A stretch of 64,000 bases of DNA from Prosthecomicrobium sp. N25 (GTDB lineage Bacteria > Pseudomonadota > Alphaproteobacteria > Rhizobiales > Ancalomicrobiaceae): positions 3,175,059-3,239,058 of the forward strand of contig NZ_JBBCAT010000001.1 in NCBI RefSeq assembly GCF_037203705.1. Direction: 5' to 3'. Both the position numbers and the translations under genes were made by a program. This document shows positions 52,798 through 64,000 of the stretch, piece after piece. Positions within the stretch are counted from its first letter, which is position 1. Each line of letters opens with the position of its first letter. The notes under the pieces are model-generated. The model was not told the DNA's origin. It searched no databases and saw only the letters and a program-made list of their open reading frames with translations.

Positions 52798-53744
52798 ATG
52801 CGCCTGCCCCTCGCCGCCCTCCTCGCCGGCCTGGCCTCGCCCGCCCTGGCCGGCACGGTCGTGGTGTCGCCCGTCACCATTCCCGAATGGAAGGCCGTCT
52901 ACGGCCGGGTCGAGGCGCGCGACACCATCCCGGCGCGCGCCCGGCTCGGCGGCACCCTCGTCGACCTCCGGGTCAGCGAGGGCGACAGCGTCAAGGCAGG
53001 GCAGCGCCTGGCCATCGTGCGCGACGACAAGATCGCGTTCCAGGTCTCGGCCCTCGACGCCCAGTTGAGGGCCCTGCAGGCGCAGCTCCAGAACGCCGAG
53101 AGCGAGCTGTCCCGCGGCCAGACCCTGGTCGAGCGAGGGGTCGCCACCGCCCAGCGCCTCGACCAGCTGCGCACCCAGGCGGACGTCTACCGCAGCCAGA
53201 TCGCCGCCACCGAGGCGCAGCGCCAGGTCATCCTCCAGCAGGGCACCGAAGGCGAGGTGCTCGCTCCGGCCGACGGCAAGGTCCTGACCGTCCCGGTCAC
53301 CCGCGGCGCCGTGGTGATGCCCGGCGAGCCCATCGCCACCATCGGCGCCGGCGGGTTCTTCCTGCGCCTCGCCATCCCCGAGCGCCACGCCTCCCTGCTC
53401 AAGGAAGGCGCGGCACTCGCCGTGGAAACGGGGGTCGAGACGGTCGAAGGGCGCCTCGCCAAGATCTATCCGCAGATCGGCAACGGCCGCGTCGTCGCCG
53501 ACGTCGAAGTGCGCAACCTGCCGACCGCCTATGTGGACGCGCGCCTCCTGGTGCGCGTGCCGATCGGCGAGCGGACGGCGCTGCTCGTCCCCGCCGGCGC
53601 GGTCGCGTCCCGCTCCGGGCTCGACTTCGTGACCGTGAAGGGCCCGCAGGGGACGACCGAACGGTCCGTCGTCCTCGGCGAGCGCCGGGGCGACGCGGTC
53701 GAGGTGCTGACCGGATTGCGGCCGGGCGACGAGGTGGTCACGCC

Positions 53745-53748
<4 letters not shown>
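52798..53748 (+). CDS. RND efflux periplasmic adaptor (MFP)
   Basis: 316 residues. Signal peptide MRLPLAALLAGLASPALA, barrel-sandwich hybrid and coiled-coil hairpin (LDAQLRALQAQLQNAESELSRGQ ... RLDQLRTQADVYRSQIAATEAQ), then beta-barrel. Adaptor that links the RND pump to an outer-membrane channel. 13 bp after the DUF2892 gene and coupled by ATGA overlap to the pump, so it belongs to the sulfur regulon transcript. Confidence 0.92.
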
Positions 53749-56960
<3,212 letters not shown>

Positions 56961-56976
56961 GGCGCGGCGTCGCCGG

Positions 56977-57065
56977 TCAATAGGCGGAGCGCTTCGCCAG
57001 CGCGAGGCCGAGCCCCACCAGGGCGGCCCCCGACGCATACCGCAAGCGCCGGACGAGGGACGGCC
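56977..57065 (-). pseudogene. C-terminal remnant of a LysE/RhtB-family exporter
   Basis: Minus-strand frame ending at TGA/TCA 56977 reads RRLRYASGAALVGLGLALAK, the last transmembrane helix of LysE/RhtB exporters. About 28 residues remain; the rest of the gene is missing, and sequence to the right passes into the tRNA fragment. Likely truncated by the island insertion or an earlier deletion. Confidence 0.6.
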
Positions 57066-57133
57066 GACCACAGGGGCCGGCCGAATTCCCAATTTCCAGA
57101 CGCCCGGAGAGCTCTGGAACTCGTTGAAAAGAT

Positions 57134-57181
57134 TGGCGACCCCGGTTGGACTCGAACCAACGACCAACAGCTTAGAAGGCT
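57134..57181 (-). tRNA. 3' half of tRNA-Arg(TCT), att site of a genomic island
   Basis: From the minus strand: anticodon loop CTTCTAA (57178-57172, anticodon TCT), 3' anticodon arm, 5-nt variable loop, complete T-arm GTTGGTTCGAGTCCAAC (57161-57145), acceptor 3' strand CGGGGTC, discriminator G and CCA (57136-57134). The 5' half is absent: bases beyond 57183 do not form the other anticodon arm, D-arm or acceptor. This is a duplicated tRNA 3' end of the kind left at one end of an integrated element; the intact gene should be at the far right end, outside the window. Confidence 0.88.
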
Positions 57182-57187
57182 AGTTCC

Positions 57188-57255
57188 ACCCCTTGATTTC
57201 ATTGCACTTGGCTTGGCACGGGAGTCAAGGGGTCGGTCCGGAATGCTTGGCACGG
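57188..57255. repeat. Repeats next to the att site
   Basis: Inverted repeat ACCCCTTGA (57188-57196) / TCAAGGGGT (57225-57233) and direct repeat GCTTGGCACGG (57211-57221 and 57245-57255) lie immediately inside the island. Such clustered short repeats beside attL/attR often are integrase arm-type or excisionase sites. From about 57260 to 57630 nothing further is seen. Confidence 0.5.
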
Positions 57256-57633
57256 CAAGACAGCATGGACTAGTTCGTGACAAGCGCGATTGATCGGGAG
57301 ACCTCAGCAACGCTCACGCGCGCGCACTCTCGTCCTTCGAGTCAAGCGCGAGCAGAGCTATTGTAACAGAGGTCGGAACTGTCGAAATTCGCCGGGCGTG
57401 CCGGATTCAACGTGACCTAAGTTTATAGATTCACGCCGAAGCCCCTATCCCTCGACCACGGTTATCTCCGGCCCTGCCTGATGCGGCCTCCGGAAGCGGG
57501 CGTACGGAGCATCAATCGAGGCTGATTCCCGCCCGCGATCTGCCCGCAGCGCGCGCTTACAGGGCGCTGCGCCTCAGGATCGTTCCGGCAGACGGACCGA
57601 TCAAAGCCCAGCAAACCCTAAAGGAAACCGCCG

Positions 57634-57699
57634 ATGCCGAAGGTTCCGCAGGAGACCACGTCTTACGATGGCCCTGTCGGGACGATGGGAATCGGCTGA
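57634..57699 (+). CDS. Possible 21-residue peptide ORF
   Basis: MPKVPQETTSYDGPVGTMGIG from an ATG preceded by AAAGGAAACC, a good ribosome site. No family recognised; may be the start of a decayed gene or a real short peptide. Low confidence because the surrounding 57.2-58.8 kb is a degraded region. Confidence 0.2.
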   Translation: MPKVPQETTSYDGPVGTMGIG

Positions 57700-57720
57700 A
57701 CGAATAAGAGGGGCTCGAGG

Positions 57721-58800
57721 CTATTCGCGGTCACTACGAGTTCCGGTCAAGGCGACGATCATCGTGGCGGTACCTGTCGCAAGTGCAGCCGCCGCGAAGG
57801 TAAGGCTTGTGCCGTGCGCTATTGCTTCGGCTCCGGCCATGGCGCCCTGAGCGAGACCGGATGCCGGCGCGCAGCGGGAGGCCGCGATGGAGGCGCCGGC
57901 CAGGAGACCGACAATCGCGTCACGTTGAGCAGGCCAGAATTGGCCGCGGCGCTGGGACGTGGCGCTGCCCATCCCTGACGTGTTGTTGGCAGCCTGGAGC
58001 AAGGCATAACCGATTTGTAAGCCCGACCAGCGGCACCAAATAGCCGATCAGACCGAAGGCGAGGAGCGCGACGGTCAGGATGATGGAGCCTATTGTCATC
58101 ACGGCGAGGCCGGCGGCGACGATCGCCGTCGACCGACCCGGTCGGTGAGGTGTCCGGCGGGCCGTCCGACCAGGGCCGAGACGATGGGGCCGACCGACAT
58201 GACCATGCCGCGGGTCCAAGCCGAGAGCCTCGAGAGGTGGAAAGGCCCGATCACCAAGGTCGCCATCACAACCATGGAGACCAGTACGTTGATGAGCAAA
58301 CCTATGCCCAAGCCGGCTCGCGCAGCAGCCGAGCGGCAGTAGCGGCGCGGCGGAACGGGTTTTGATTCGAACGAATAGCGCGATTCCGACGCCGGCGAGC
58401 GGCAGCAGCGGAACGGTCGCCTGCACAGCGCCGGTCCCCGCGAAGCAGCCGGCCAATAAAGTCAGTCCCAGCGCCGCTGCCCCAGCCGCGTCGTAGCGCC
58501 TGCGCATCAGCCCTGAAGCCACATCGTCGCCGGGCAGGCTGCGCCGGAGAACGATCGGCGTGACCGGTGTAACGGACACGTTCACCTGGAAGACGGCCGG
58601 CCAGTCGAGAGCAACGACCAGACATCCCCGAAAGAGGGTCCGAGCGCCGTATTGGCTGTCGACATCGCGCCAACGGTCCCCATGGCCCGGCCCATACGGT
58701 CCGAAGGTTCGACCGCGTTCACGAAGGCGACTGTAAAGGCCAGCATCGCACAGCCGCCGGCACCCTGGATTGCCCGCCCCCACATCGCCCATATTGATGA
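57721..58800 (-). pseudogene. Frameshifted MFS (DHA2-type) transporter
   Basis: Pieces of one MFS protein appear in order in different minus-strand frames: GRAIQGAGG...RMGRAMGTVGA (58785-58582, motif C region), WPAVFQVNV (about 58600), GLLINVLVSMVVMATLVIGP (58311-58250), LTDRVGRRR, AAGLAVMTIGSIILTVALL, and a tail ending at 57721. At least four frame changes are needed to read it and the first ~90 residues are missing, so it is dead. Resembles EmrB/QacA drug-efflux permeases. Confidence 0.8.
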
Positions 58801-59167
58801 TCCGTAGTTGGAATAAAAACAATTGCCCGCTGAGCTATCTGCACCAAAGACAATGGACCGCTGTTCCGACTGACAGTATTAACTTCACCATCATTCCTGC
58901 CAAAATGACCTTTACCTTACCGAGTACACGTTCTCCTCCCGCGCGACTAGACTAAAAGGCGACGCTGAGCGCCTTTCCTAGTTCGGCGCGGCGACTAACA
59001 ATTTCAGGATTGCGTAATCTTCAATGCGAGATCCGGTCGTAAGCGAATCGCCTAAACAGTACCCGTCATGTCACTGAGTGTGTTATCGAAAGCTGGTACT
59101 GGCCACGAATCAGGGCTTTGGCGACGAGGAAGCGCAGCACGAACTATGTGGAGCTGGACGCATCGTC
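58801..59167. other. AT-richer leader region of the island cassette
   Basis: No gene recognised. AT content is clearly above the core genome. It presumably holds the promoter for the four-gene cassette that follows; in-frame sequence from 59078 could extend the first gene by 30 residues. Confidence 0.5.
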
Positions 59168-59662
59168 ATGACGGCTTGGCTCACAATCCATACGCGCAGG
59201 GTGCTGGGTGCATTCATCGAGACGCTTGGTCCGCTTCAGGGTTGGGAGCGCCTCTTTCTTATCAGCCCGTGGCTATCAAGCTTCGGTAAGGAATGCGGCA
59301 TGAGCTTCGAGCAGTTCACGAAGCGCGTCCGCGACGACCGCCCTAAGGTCTATGTGGTAACTCGTCCCCCGGAATTCGACTGGCACAGGCAAGCGGTAGA
59401 CGCTCTCGCCGCCACAAAGAGCGCCAACATCGCCCTCCTCCCCGGACTGCACGCCAAACTCTTCGTGGCCGAAACCAAATCCATGTCGATCTCTATGATC
59501 ACATCCGCAAACTTTACGGCCCAGTCCCTGAACAACCAAGAGATAGGTCTCTTGATCAGAGGGAAGGGAGACGGTCAAGCGCTTGTCCATCGGCTTCAGC
59601 GCGAAGCTACAGAAATCTACCGTACCGAGGGCCGCAAACTCGTAGCCCAGAGAAACCTTTGA
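59168..59662 (+). CDS. PLD-like nuclease-domain protein
   Basis: 164 residues from the ATG at 59168 (GGAGCTGG upstream); a start at 59078 would give 194. Single HKD-type active-site motif: LHAKLFVAETKSM followed by SMITSANFTAQSLNNQEIGLL (His, Lys and the downstream Asn/Glu), the PLD-nuclease pattern seen in restriction and defence nucleases that dimerise to build one site. First gene of a four-gene cassette, 9 bp before the ATPase. Predicted to cut nucleic acid (or a phosphodiester lipid). Not matched to a named system by eye. Confidence 0.75.
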   Translation: MTAWLTIHTRRVLGAFIETLGPLQGWERLFLISPWLSSFGKECGMSFEQFTKRVRDDRPKVYVVTRPPEFDWHRQAVDALAATKSANIALLPGLHAKLFVAETKSMSISMITSANFTAQSLNNQEIGLLIRGKGDGQALVHRLQREATEIYRTEGRKLVAQRNL

Positions 59663-59671
59663 GGGAGAAGC

Positions 59672-60811
59672 ATGGACACGATGAAAGACTGGTTCGGGCT
59701 CGCGAATGCCCACACGGATTTCTTCGTGAATAACGAGACTGACAGGCGTGTCCTCTTCGCGAGATCCGAATTGAACTCGCAATTGCAGTCGCGGTTAGCC
59801 CGTTGCTTCCGCACCTCGTACCCACCTAAGATGGTTCTATACGGCAACTGGGGAGCAGGTAAGACGCATACGATGCGCCACGTCGAATACGAACTCGAGC
59901 AAAACCAGAACTACAAGGCCCGCACGTTCTTCGCTGAATTGCCTGACGTCACCAAGAAGTCAACTTTCCAAGTGGCGCACGCTGCCTTCATGGACTGCAT
60001 GAGCCAGGATAACGTCAGGCGTTGGTTTTCGTTATACCATGCCAAGAAGGCCCAAGACACTGAAGAACTTGTCCGTAAGTTCACCCAGTCAGGCGACATC
60101 GCGAAGGCATTCATGTCCCTCCTTTTGCCCGGGGAAGGTGCCCGCATCGCTTGGGACTGGCTCCGAGGAATTGAACTCAAGAGCGCCGATGCCCGGACGG
60201 TCGGCCTACCAACCTGTCTCGAGCAGTCGACACAGTTAGTCGCGGTCCTCCGGATGATTGGTCTTATCGTCTCCGAAATTGAAGATCGGGTACTCATATG
60301 GTTACTCGACGAGGCTGAAAAGCTCAAAGACGTAACGGACGGCATTCCCCACTGGACCGCATCTCTGAGGCATCTCTCCGACGTCCAGAATCGACAACTC
60401 GGCTTCATCATCGCCGCCTCTTTCCGCGATCTCGACGATGGCCCAGATGCCCTTGTCGATCTGCAAGTCCGCACCCGCATAGGCGAAACCAATTATCTTC
60501 AACTGCCTGACTTCCAGGCGGATCAGGCTGAAGAGTTCTGCAAGGCGTTACTTGCCGACTGGATCGATCCCCAAATACGCGATCAGATCATCAAATCTTA
60601 TCCCGCCGAACTCGACGGCGACCGAGCGGACCCGCAACTCTTCCCCTTCACCGATAAGGGTTTCGAAAAATTTGTGAACGACATCTGCTTGAGGGAAGGT
60701 AGCACCAACCCTCGCGGTATTCAGCAGGAGATGGACGCCGCTTTCAATCGGGCGATGGACGACAAACGGCACATCCTTTCCCGCGACTATCTTGACAGCG
60801 CGGCGGTATAG
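59672..60811 (+). CDS. P-loop (AAA/STAND-like) ATPase of the island cassette
   Basis: 379 residues. Walker A YGNWGAGKTH at 57-66, Walker B VLIWLLDEAEKL at 207-218, and a following IIAASFRDLDD sensor-like strand; the C-terminal part is helical and includes RTRIGETNYLQLPDFQ, as in ORC/Cdc6-like ATPases. GAGGGAGAAGC ribosome site. Codon use is more A/T-rich than in the core genes. Role inferred: a regulatory or loading ATPase for the neighbouring HerA-like motor and nuclease. Family not identified with certainty. Confidence 0.8.
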   Translation: MDTMKDWFGLANAHTDFFVNNETDRRVLFARSELNSQLQSRLARCFRTSYPPKMVLYGNWGAGKTHTMRHVEYELEQNQNYKARTFFAELPDVTKKSTFQVAHAAFMDCMSQDNVRRWFSLYHAKKAQDTEELVRKFTQSGDIAKAFMSLLLPGEGARIAWDWLRGIELKSADARTVGLPTCLEQSTQLVAVLRMIGLIVSEIEDRVLIWLLDEAEKLKDVTDGIPHWTASLRHLSDVQNRQLGFIIAASFRDLDDGPDALVDLQVRTRIGETNYLQLPDFQADQAEEFCKALLADWIDPQIRDQIIKSYPAELDGDRADPQLFPFTDKGFEKFVNDICLREGSTNPRGIQQEMDAAFNRAMDDKRHILSRDYLDSAAV

Positions 60812-60827
60812 CGAACAGGCAGTGGAC

Positions 60828-62240
60828 ATGGCGCTTACACCTTGGCGGGTTAAACCCGCCCTTTCTCAGACGGTCAAAGAGGTCATCGTTGGGGCCCCGC
60901 CGGCGACGCAATCAAATGCACTTCTGCTGGGCCGCACGGCGGAGGTGACGCCTAATCCCGCAGCACCGGTATTTCTCTCTCATGGGAAGGAGCAAGTAGT
61001 GGCCGTCGTTGGAAAACGCGGTAGCGGGAAAACCTTCACGCTCGGCTGCATCGTCGAGGGCTTATCCACCAAGCAAATTCAAACCCCCGTGGGGAACTCG
61101 ACCGACCGCCGCGGCGTCATCGTCTTCGACCCGCTTGACAACTACTGGACGATGCGGTTCCCGATCGTCGCCGGGGACAACGAGGAACTCAACCGTCTGC
61201 ATGACGCTGCGTCTCGGCAAGGATTACTCAATCTAGAGTTCGACGTCGAATGCTGGCTTCCCGGGCGGACCTGCCGTCGGCAAACCGACCCCAAGTGGTT
61301 TCGTGTGCTGCTTCTAAAACCACGCAGCTTACTCCGTGAAGACTGGGAGTTGATGCTAAACGTAAATACAGTCAGTGACCCAGTGGGGCAGGCACTGCTA
61401 GACACCATTAGGTTGGCCTCCTATACCGGATATCAGAAAAACGGCCAGCAGGCCGGTCCGCGAGAAGACTATTCAATTACAGACATCGTCAATGCGGTAG
61501 ATTCGGATACCAATTCGGCAGTCTATCATCCGGAAACCTTGCGGGCCCTTCGTCAACGACTACAGTCTATTGAGTCCCAGGGCATCTTCGATCCCGCCGG
61601 CACCAACATACAGGAACTGTCAGTCTCTGGCCGCGCGTCTATAATTCTCCTGAGTCGTGCCTCCGAAAGTCTACGCGAGATCATCATCTCGCTCGTTGTA
61701 AGAGGTCTAATGTCGGACCGGTCCGAAGCGTCTAACGTTAGGCGACTGCTCGCCGTGGACACCACGGCAGACGCGCAGGAACGGACCCGACTCGAAGCTT
61801 TCGCGGCGGCCGCAACCCCCAAGACAACCGTCTTCCTTGATGAGGCTCAGAATTTTTTGGCGCCGGACAGCAACGGGCCGTCCAAGGCGATCATCACCAA
61901 ACTCGTCAAGGAAGGACGAAATTTCGGACTGTCGGTCGTATTGGCGACACAGCAGCCCTCGGCAATAGACAAGCGGATCCTAAGTCAGGTTGAAACGTTC
62001 ATCGCCCACTCTCTCGTTACGGAAAGTGACATTCGGTCCGTCCGCGACAATCTTAAGTGCGATGCACCGGAATCAATTCAGTACTCGCAGGATGATTTGG
62101 ATTTCGCCGCCGCACTCCGACGGTTGAGTTCGGGGCAATGCATCGTCTCCTCAAGCAACAACTCTCTCGCCGGGTTTAATCGATTATTTTTCATGAACGT
62201 AAGAGCAAGGGCTACTATGCATGGAGGTCTCGAATTGTGA
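60828..62240 (+). CDS. HerA-like (FtsK-HerA superfamily) ATPase
   Basis: 470 residues from the ATG at 60828; an in-frame TTG at 60792 would overlap the previous gene. Walker A VGKRGSGKTFTLG at 61-73, GVIVFDPLDNYW, Walker B TVFLDEAQNFL, and the sensor strand LSVVLATQQPSAID with an arginine-finger-rich C-terminus. HerA-type hexameric DNA translocases partner with nucleases (NurA, PLD, SIR2 or other effectors) in repair and phage defence. Sits between the ATPase (16-bp gap) and the unknown gene (GTGA overlap). Confidence 0.88.
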   Translation: MALTPWRVKPALSQTVKEVIVGAPPATQSNALLLGRTAEVTPNPAAPVFLSHGKEQVVAVVGKRGSGKTFTLGCIVEGLSTKQIQTPVGNSTDRRGVIVFDPLDNYWTMRFPIVAGDNEELNRLHDAASRQGLLNLEFDVECWLPGRTCRRQTDPKWFRVLLLKPRSLLREDWELMLNVNTVSDPVGQALLDTIRLASYTGYQKNGQQAGPREDYSITDIVNAVDSDTNSAVYHPETLRALRQRLQSIESQGIFDPAGTNIQELSVSGRASIILLSRASESLREIIISLVVRGLMSDRSEASNVRRLLAVDTTADAQERTRLEAFAAAATPKTTVFLDEAQNFLAPDSNGPSKAIITKLVKEGRNFGLSVVLATQQPSAIDKRILSQVETFIAHSLVTESDIRSVRDNLKCDAPESIQYSQDDLDFAAALRRLSSGQCIVSSSNNSLAGFNRLFFMNVRARATMHGGLEL

Positions 62241-63499
62241 CCTCGGGGGCACTACTATATTCGACCGTGTTCCGTTCCCGTCTAGGGACTCTCAATCTAT
62301 CTCTCGAGGCGAGCGACAAGTCGTTTGCGGCGCGCGAGCGAATAAGGCGCAGCCTCGAAAACAAGCTCAGAGCTAGAAAAAAAATCTCAATCCGCGATGC
62401 TGCGTGGCAACCACTATTGACCTATCTGGTCGACAAGGGCTTCGTCCGCAGGAGCGGCAAAGGCAAGTACAAGTACCGCTACGAGAAGGACGCCGTCGGA
62501 GTTGTGCGGCTATTAGATGCGAAGGACACGCCCATACTTGAGGGCGATTTCGCAATAGCCGACGTCTGGTTATCGGATGAACGTATTAGGTCGACTATCG
62601 GCGCACCGACCGTCGAAAACGTAGGTGAAGTGCTCGACTTCGCGATTCAGACCGAGATTATTTCGGCTTCGAAAGGGAATTGGACAAGTTCCGGTACCCT
62701 TGCCGCAGAGTTGCGTCGCGTCGGAGGCGAGACGGAGAACCCGTTCCTAATCGGACCTGAGATCGCGGTCTATGTCCGGACACTTTTCCGACTGGACGGT
62801 TGGACGCTCAAGGCCATCATTTCACGTTTCGCCGATATGCCAGACCCTTTCAACCGAGAGGACATGATCGAAAAGTTCGGTGAAATTGTAGTCGAAGTCG
62901 GCGGGATCGTGACGAAGGTCGTCAAGAATAAATCGACTGTAAAAGAGTACGCGGCTTTGACTGAACTGGTCGGGAGAAACATCAAAAAGCGTGCCGGGAA
63001 AACCGAGGAAGAAACAGTCAATCTCGGTGTGCTCGAACACAGGGTATCGCCTCGCCTCGAGTGGCTTACCGACCTCCGCGCCCTGGCCAAGACCCGACGG
63101 AACGCTTTCGAATACACAATGGGCGAGCAGGCCGCGTGTTTCCGCGCGGCGATGGAGAAATTGGGAGAGACGGAGGAGTCCCGCGACGAGGCGGCACTAG
63201 CCTTTCTCGTCGCCTCCGATTGGTCATCACGCGAACTCGCAAACTTTTGTGAAGCCGATCCGTTCACGGCGATCCTTAAAGCTTATGCTCTCGTCCGGCC
63301 GTCCATCGGCCCGGCCCGGATTGAAGACGTCGCTTACATGGCTGGGATCCTCATTCGCAATCCTAGCAAGAACGTCGCTGCACTATCTGAATACATCGTC
63401 GAGATTGCAAAGGAACGCGAAGAAGTGAGTGTGTCCGGTGATCGCTTCACCAGATCCCCCAAACTCGTTCACATCAAGGAGAAGCTCTGGAAGCAGTAA
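62237..63499 (+). CDS. Uncharacterised protein of the island cassette
   Basis: 420 residues, GTG start overlapping the HerA stop by 4 bp. The N-terminal third is basic and winged-helix-like (RERIRRSLENKLRARKKISI; LLTYLVDKGFVRRSGKGKYK), the rest helical with many charged residues. No membrane span, signal peptide or catalytic motif is visible. Its strict coupling to the HerA gene suggests a DNA-binding or specificity subunit of the same complex. I do not recognise the family. Confidence 0.7.
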   Translation: MTSGALLYSTVFRSRLGTLNLSLEASDKSFAARERIRRSLENKLRARKKISIRDAAWQPLLTYLVDKGFVRRSGKGKYKYRYEKDAVGVVRLLDAKDTPILEGDFAIADVWLSDERIRSTIGAPTVENVGEVLDFAIQTEIISASKGNWTSSGTLAAELRRVGGETENPFLIGPEIAVYVRTLFRLDGWTLKAIISRFADMPDPFNREDMIEKFGEIVVEVGGIVTKVVKNKSTVKEYAALTELVGRNIKKRAGKTEEETVNLGVLEHRVSPRLEWLTDLRALAKTRRNAFEYTMGEQAACFRAAMEKLGETEESRDEAALAFLVASDWSSRELANFCEADPFTAILKAYALVRPSIGPARIEDVAYMAGILIRNPSKNVAALSEYIVEIAKEREEVSVSGDRFTRSPKLVHIKEKLWKQ

Positions 63500-63936
63500 A
63501 AACTACTTGCCTTCCATTTCCGTTCGCCGAGGCCGGCGGGCAGGGTACTCCCCATCAACAACGCCACATAATGCCGGCGGGACCGACCATTATTTTCAAG
63601 GTATGCGTCAGGACATCCAGCTTCTTGGGTCAAGTCGAGCTACGACGTCGGTTAGGGGTGTACAGAACAGCGGCGCAGCGTCCGTCGGGTCGGGTCCCGG
63701 CAGAGATTCAGTTCCGGCGGCGAGCGCGGTCCGCGGATGGTTTGGCTGCCGTTGTGCGCAGGGCAATAGCGTATTTCACCTAAACCGTACGCATCCGGCG
63801 AGCACCACGGTCGCCGTCGTTGACAGCGTGGGGCTTCAGGCGGCGACCTGCTGATCCTGCTTCGGTTGCCAGTTCCAGGGCAGCAGTCCTTCGGTAAGCA
63901 TCCGGCGAAGCCCGCGGGATATGGTAAGCGCTGTTC
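63500..63936. other. Region between cassette and transposase remnant
   Basis: No intact gene. The minus strand at 63903-63840 reads MLTEGLLPWNWQPKQDQQVAA before a stop, which resembles the end of an IS66-type TnpC, and the rest appears to be degraded mobile-element sequence. Confidence 0.4.
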
Positions 63937-64000
63937 TCAGGCCACGGCCTCGGCGGCCGTCCTGCCGAATGCCCACGGCAGCAGTTCGTCGATCCGGCTC
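63937..64000 (-). mobile_element. C-terminus of an IS66-family transposase (partial)
   Basis: The minus strand entering at the right edge reads SRIDELLPWAFGRTAAEAVA and stops at 63937-63939. The xRIDELLPW motif is the IS66 transposase C-terminal element. The gene continues beyond the window, so intactness is unknown. Confidence 0.6.

Noticed and set aside
52887..53744. Upstream in-frame extension of the RND pump
   Set aside because: It overlaps the adaptor gene in another frame and is Arg/Pro-rich; the pump's family N-terminus MKLGLAGS begins at 53745.
63500..63800. Short plus-strand frames after the cassette (63429-63854, 63571-63783)
   Set aside because: They lack ribosome sites and family features, and the region reads better as decayed mobile-element DNA on the other strand.

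Overview
The window is high-GC bacterial DNA whose gene content points to an alphaproteobacterium, most likely Hyphomicrobiales (Rhizobiales). Supporting markers are a rhizobial-type aapJQMP amino-acid ABC operon, the pcm-nlpD pair, a Tad/Cpa pilus cluster with a perfect CtrA-type box (TTAA-N7-TTAAC) upstream, a DUF3369 hybrid kinase, and a complete N-methylglutamate pathway for methylamine. No database search was possible; identities rest on motifs, length and gene order.

Layout. 0.1-6.7 kb: a DUF815 ATPase, then nlpD and pcm, then a four-gene bufferin operon (bufA-bufB-bufC-doxX) preceded by a sequence matching the metal-stress ECF sigma-F promoter GTAACC-N16-CGAA, then ndk with its terminator. 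7-13.6 kb: an orphan TRAP solute-binding protein in one operon with a membrane histidine kinase, a DUF3369 hybrid kinase and an OmpR-type regulator, with no TRAP permease. 14-16 kb: sseA, a PepSY protein and a membrane methyltransferase. 16.2-20.5 kb: aapJQMP. 20.8-23 kb: metC-like lyase and a BASS-type transporter, followed by an AT-rich stretch and an ArsR regulator. 24-32.6 kb: Tad pilus machinery (cpaB, cpaC, a lipoprotein, cpaE, cpaF, tadB, tadC, tadD), without pilin, prepilin peptidase or TadE/F/G. 32.8-37.3 kb: SNase-like protein, class III aminotransferase, acetylpolyamine-amidohydrolase-like deacetylase and two GNATs.

37.4-47.7 kb: two divergent operons, mgsA-mgsB-mgsC-gmaS (leftward) and xre/cupin regulator-mgdA-mgdB-mgdC-mgdD (rightward). 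Together they encode gamma-glutamylmethylamide synthetase, N-methylglutamate synthase and N-methylglutamate dehydrogenase, i.e. use of methylamine as nitrogen (and perhaps carbon/energy) source. An amidase follows. 49.7-57 kb: a reactive-sulfur regulon with an SqrR/BigR-like ArsR repressor, thioredoxin 2, sulfide:quinone oxidoreductase, rhodanese, a DUF2892 membrane protein and an RND efflux pair. Three near-identical 19-bp AT-rich sites (TTAGTATATGCTAATATAC type) sit upstream of the three transcription units.

57.1-64 kb: the chromosome is interrupted at the 3' half of a tRNA-Arg(TCT) gene. To its right the composition changes (visibly more A/T, rarer codons), a frameshifted MFS pseudogene appears, and then comes a tight four-gene cassette: PLD-like nuclease, P-loop ATPase, HerA-like ATPase and a protein I do not recognise. 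The window ends in the C-terminus of an IS66-type transposase. This is a tRNA-integrated genomic island, and the nuclease-ATPase-HerA cassette is the best candidate in the window for an undescribed (probably anti-phage or anti-plasmid) system.
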